64,000 bases of DNA. Source: Fibrobacter succinogenes. GTDB lineage: Bacteria > Fibrobacterota > Fibrobacteria > Fibrobacterales > Fibrobacteraceae. This document shows, piece after piece, positions 60,913 to 64,000 of this stretch (its first letter is position 1; each line of letters begins with the position of its first letter). The notes under the pieces were generated by a model. That model saw only the letters and a list, made by a program, of their open reading frames with translations, was not told the origin of the DNA and ran no database searches. The position numbers were made by a program, and so were the translations under genes. The stretch is from NCBI GenBank assembly GCA_902794535.1, contig CADBHQ010000007.1, positions 41,446-105,445 of the forward strand, read 5' to 3'.

Positions 60913-62471
60913 AGCATCGTCGCCATACTTTTTCTTCTTGGCGTGGAGCCCATCGGGCGACGGCCGTAGCGAGTGGTATCAGTATCGACGATCCAGTTGA
61001 ACATCTTGGCAGCGTTAGCAAACTGGCCCATTTCCTGGTAAACGAGAGCGAGGTTGATGTGAACCTTGTATTCGTCCCAAGTCGGTTCCTTGGCATAGCG
61101 CTTCAGGAATGCTTCGTAAGCCTTGATGGCTTCTGCATACTGCTTCTTACCGGCTTCCAGGTCTCCTTCCTTGGTGAGCTTGGCAGCGCGAGCATGGTGA
61201 TACTGCGGAATGTCGAGCATAGCGCCGCGGATAGCGGTTTCTGCGTTCTTCACAGATTCCGGATACTTCTGGTTCTTCTTGTACCAAGAAGAGTTACGGT
61301 CATAGCGCTTCACCACAGTGTAGCGATGCTGCTGAGCTTCTTCAAACTTCTGCTGGATGATGAGGATTTCGATCATCGCAATATCAGCAAGAGGAGCGTC
61401 GATGTAATCCGGGTTGATGTTCATCAAGCGCTTGAAGGACTGCACGGCTTCTTCGTTACGGTCGTGGTCCTTGTTCTTCATACCGATACGATAGTACACG
61501 GAATCCTTAAACGGAACCTTCTTGTCCTTCAAGAAAGATTCAGCTTCGGCAACACCACCACCTTCAAGGTCAGAGAAAGAGGCTGCCATGAAGTCCATAG
61601 CTTCTGCGCGCAAGTCAGCAGGATATTTACCCTTGTCAGCACCGATGATGTATTCATAGTACTTGACTGCAGCAGTTTCGTATTCAGCAATGTTGTAGTA
61701 AGATTCTGCCAAGTGGTACATGGCAAGGGCAGCTTCCTTACCCGTAAGGGTTTCGAAGCCGGTCACCTTCTTGTACGCCTTGATAGCGTCACGGAACTTG
61801 CGGTTCATGAAGTGGTATTCCGCAATACGGAGCCAAGCCTTCGGCACAAGACCGTTGTCCGGGAAGTTTTCGACCAAGCGCATACGGAGCTTGTATGCCT
61901 TTTCGTCTTCACCACTAGCTTCCTGCACAGCAGCAGCCTGGTAAATAACGGTCGGAGTCTTGTCTTCCTTCGGATACTTGTCGATATATTCGAGGAAGTA
62001 ACCCAAGGACTTCTGGTGATCAGCCTTCGGGAGCTGATCGATGTTGGCGCACTTTGCCGGCTTGTTATCGCGGTCGGCGCACCATGCTACATCTTCTTCA
62101 TACTGGGCGTTCTTATCGAGGAAGTGCTTTTCTTCGAGCTGGAACTGATAGTGGCCCAACTGCTGGAGAGCAGATGCGCAACGCTTGTTCTGCTTGCCCT
62201 TACAGTTGTTTACTTGCTTTTCCCACTGTCTAATGGCATCTTCCATGCCCTTTTCATCGAGGCCACCGGAACGGCAAGCCTGCTCGGCCTGGTTCTTGAG
62301 AACCTTGTAGGAGCCTGCGCACTGGGTCTTTTCCGGTCCCTTCGGCATGGCCTTACACTTGGCCGCCAATTTCTTGGCTTCATTGACTTTGTCTTTACAA
62401 GGATCTGACGCTGCAAAAGAGGTGCCTACGAGCGAGCAGACGATTGCACCAACAAGCAAAAATTTTTTCAT
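60909..62471 (-). CDS. Large periplasmic TPR protein, N-terminal fragment (frameshifted)
   Basis: 520 codons from the ATG at 62469-62471 (MKKFLLVGAIVCSLVGTSFAASDPCKDK); the in-frame start at 62540 precedes the signal peptide. Signal peptide, then a Cys-rich region of about 150 aa (CKAMPKGPEKTQCAG, CRSGGLDEKG, CKGKQNKRCAS, CADRDNKPAKCAN) likely to hold several disulfides. TPR units follow (GLVPKAWLRIAEYHFMNRKFRDAIKAYKKV, AALAMYHLAESYYNIAEYETAAVKYYEYII). The true frame ends near 60951 (DTDTTRYGRRP); the last 14 residues are out of frame. With the downstream fragment it would be about 1273 aa. Directly downstream of the next TPR gene; a terminator lies between them. Confidence 0.82.
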   Translation of the reverse strand: MKKFLLVGAIVCSLVGTSFAASDPCKDKVNEAKKLAAKCKAMPKGPEKTQCAGSYKVLKNQAEQACRSGGLDEKGMEDAIRQWEKQVNNCKGKQNKRCASALQQLGHYQFQLEEKHFLDKNAQYEEDVAWCADRDNKPAKCANIDQLPKADHQKSLGYFLEYIDKYPKEDKTPTVIYQAAAVQEASGEDEKAYKLRMRLVENFPDNGLVPKAWLRIAEYHFMNRKFRDAIKAYKKVTGFETLTGKEAALAMYHLAESYYNIAEYETAAVKYYEYIIGADKGKYPADLRAEAMDFMAASFSDLEGGGVAEAESFLKDKKVPFKDSVYYRIGMKNKDHDRNEEAVQSFKRLMNINPDYIDAPLADIAMIEILIIQQKFEEAQQHRYTVVKRYDRNSSWYKKNQKYPESVKNAETAIRGAMLDIPQYHHARAAKLTKEGDLEAGKKQYAEAIKAYEAFLKRYAKEPTWDEYKVHINLALVYQEMGQFANAAKMFNWIVDTDTTRYGRRPMGSTPRRKSMATML

Positions 62472-62506
62472 TTTTCTCTTTCCACCTATTGAGATAAAAA
62501 AGGGGA

Positions 62507-62532
62507 AGACCTGGTTTTTAAAAGCCAGGTCT
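62507..62532 (-). terminator. Terminator after the upstream TPR gene
   Basis: 12-bp stem with one GU pair (62507-62518 with 62521-62532), TA loop. CCCCTTTTTTAT follows on the minus strand, 16 bp past the stop at 62548. Confidence 0.85.
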
Positions 62533-62547
62533 AACTTCATTCATTGT

Positions 62548-64000
62548 TTATTCCAAATCGTCTAACTCGTCATCCAGGCTTTCAAGTTCCTGAGCGGCTT
62601 CAGAGCTTGCGGCACCCTGACCCATCTTAGTCTTGACGGTTGCCAAGGTAAAGCCAGCGTCATCCAAAATACGCTTACGGTTAGATTCGAAACGGTCACT
62701 CTGAATAGCCTTCTGAGTGAATGCGGCGTAATCTTCGATAGCAGCGTTAGCCTTGTCGAAGCTCGGCTGCAAGGCTTCGCGCTTGCTCTGCACACGCGGA
62801 GTCGGGAGCTGGCGAGCAAGATCAAGTGCCTTGACCTGCACGGAGTCGAATTCGTCCTGCATGGCGTCGAAAGCCTGGCGGGCGCTATCGCGAGCAGCAA
62901 CGGTCACAACCGGCTGTTCGGTACGCTTTTCAGCCTGTTCAAGAGACTTCACAGCGTTGTTGTAATCCTTCTTGATGAAGTAGCAGTAACCCTGAACGAG
63001 GTATGCTTCAGACACGAGGAAGGATTCAGGCATATTCTTAATAATCCACTGAGCCGGCTTGATGGCTTCGTCCGGTTTGTTAACCTTGAGGAAGGACCAT
63101 GCGATACCGAGCATAGCTTCGTCGTACACCGGAGAACCGGGCTGCACCTGGCCATACATCTGAGCGGCAGCCGGAATGTCGGCCTTTTCGCCAGAGAAGT
63201 AGATATGGCCGAGCTTCACCTTAGCAGCGTCCTGCAAGTCACGTTCAGACTGGTTGGACACCGGCTGTTCGGTAATGTCGCGGAAGCAGTTTTCAGCTTC
63301 GTCGAACTTGCCGAGACGGCTGTAAGCAATACCCATGGTGTAACGGGCGTAGAAGTAGTTGGCGTTACCCGGAAGGATGGCGGCGAGCAGGTCGACAGAT
63401 TCCTGATAGAGGCCCTGTTCGAACTTGATCTGGCCGGCAACGTAGTCAGCGTCAGCCTTCACGTCGCTTTCACCGAACTTCTGAGCAATATTCTGGTACT
63501 TGGCCATAGCGTCGATGTACTTGCCTTCCTTATAGTCGATGTTCATCAACTGGAAGTGATACTTGGCGCGCTGGTCACTCTGCGGATAGCGCTTGATAGC
63601 GTCTTCGTACACAGACTTAGCAGCCTTGTGCATGCGGAGGTTTTCGAAAGACTTTGCCTTATAGAAGGCGGCCTGGTCCACAAGGTGGAATGCCGGGTAC
63701 TTAGTCTGAACCTTACCGAAGGCGTATGCAGCTTCCAAGAACTGACGGTTCAAGTAGAGACGCATAGCGGCGCGGTAGTCGTTTTCAGGTTCGATCTTCA
63801 AACGACGATAACGTTCTTCACCGATTTTCTCTTCGCGAGTATCACCGAAGCGGCTGGTGAGCTTGACAGCCCAGATGAAGCCACGGTTCTTCTTGGCATA
63901 GAGGTCATCGTGAGACATTTCGAGGTCGAGAGCGAGGTAACGGAAGATGCTCACATCCTTGACGTTAACCGTAGCGCCAGCAACCGGGTAACCTTCCTTC
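62548..64000 (-). CDS. TPR-repeat protein, N-terminus beyond the window
   Basis: The frame is open to the right edge; the first visible residues KEGYPVAGATVNVKDVSIFRYLALDLE precede a GTG at 63954 that is not the start. The PVAGATVNVKD part looks like a carboxypeptidase-regulatory-like/CNA-B strand pair. About 12 TPR-like helical pairs follow (FLEAAYAFGKVQTKYPAFHLVDQAAFYKAKSFENLRMHKAAKSVYEDAIKRYP, YFYARYTMGIAYSRLGKFDEAENCFRDI, YDEAMLGIAWSFLKVNKPDEAIKPAQWIIKNMPES). It ends with a helical region and an acidic tail ELESLDDELDDLE. Probably periplasmic and a partner of the large TPR protein downstream; both precede the exbB-exbD operon on the same strand. Confidence 0.8.
   Translation of the reverse strand, partial: KEGYPVAGATVNVKDVSIFRYLALDLEMSHDDLYAKKNRGFIWAVKLTSRFGDTREEKIGEERYRRLKIEPENDYRAAMRLYLNRQFLEAAYAFGKVQTKYPAFHLVDQAAFYKAKSFENLRMHKAAKSVYEDAIKRYPQSDQRAKYHFQLMNIDYKEGKYIDAMAKYQNIAQKFGESDVKADADYVAGQIKFEQGLYQESVDLLAAILPGNANYFYARYTMGIAYSRLGKFDEAENCFRDITEQPVSNQSERDLQDAAKVKLGHIYFSGEKADIPAAAQMYGQVQPGSPVYDEAMLGIAWSFLKVNKPDEAIKPAQWIIKNMPESFLVSEAYLVQGYCYFIKKDYNNAVKSLEQAEKRTEQPVVTVAARDSARQAFDAMQDEFDSVQVKALDLARQLPTPRVQSKREALQPSFDKANAAIEDYAAFTQKAIQSDRFESNRKRILDDAGFTLATVKTKMGQGAASSEAAQELESLDDELDDLE

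Noticed and set aside
58639..60969. Plus-strand open frame of 776 codons opposite the TPR gene
   Set aside because: Antisense of a low-stop TPR coding region; composition (Phe, Leu, Ser, Val rich) reflects the reverse complement of Lys/Glu/Ala codons.

Overview
The window looks like chromosomal DNA from a Fibrobacter species, a fibrolytic gut bacterium. The signs are three fibro-slime-domain surface proteins, a secreted GH5 cellulase with Ser-rich linkers, a giant InlB-repeat protein, C-terminal Por/T9SS-like sorting tails, a CotH/lamin-tail lipoprotein, and a TPR/ExbB/ExbD/AgmX envelope operon. There is no prophage, integrase, insertion sequence or CRISPR array. Most genes lie on the minus strand.

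Layout. 0-4 kb: MlaD/MCE lipid-transport gene (cut by the edge), a TrmH-type RNA methylase and an M16-like lipoprotein operon. 4-9 kb: gluQ and a 1366-aa DUF4011/SF1-helicase/DUF3320 protein whose ATPase motifs are eroded. 9-24 kb: SPOR protein, three fibro-slime genes (the first broken by two frameshifts), an FHA-GGDEF cyclase and a MATE exporter. 24-26.5 kb: small lipoprotein, a NAT/transglutaminase-like protein, azlCD. 26.5-36 kb: the 2193-aa InlB-repeat protein and the GH5 cellulase. 36-45.5 kb: mltG, a second MATE exporter, birA, a ubiE-ubiX-ubiA menaquinone cluster and a CotH lipoprotein. 45.5-48 kb: tRNA-Phe, a GAF-HD-GYP protein, tRNA-Ser and comF. 48-53.5 kb: the rod-shape operon mreB-mreC-mreD-mrdA-rodA. 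53.5-64 kb: lipoprotein, outer-membrane beta-barrel, then two TPR genes, exbB, two exbD genes and an AgmX/PglI-type gene.

How the genes fit together. The secreted proteins (fibro-slime, InlB-repeat, GH5, CotH) describe a cell built to attach to and digest plant cell wall. The c-di-GMP enzymes are candidates for controlling that surface state. The last 8.5 kb resembles a proton-driven envelope machine of the TolQR/AglRQS class with periplasmic TPR partners.

Caution. At least five reading-frame breaks are visible: two in the first fibro-slime gene, and one each in an exbD, the AgmX-type gene and a TPR gene. Most are explained by one-base indels, so the underlying sequence may carry indel errors. 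These genes are given as fragments with the breakpoints stated. Motif and homology calls come from reading the sequence and from family knowledge; no database search was run.
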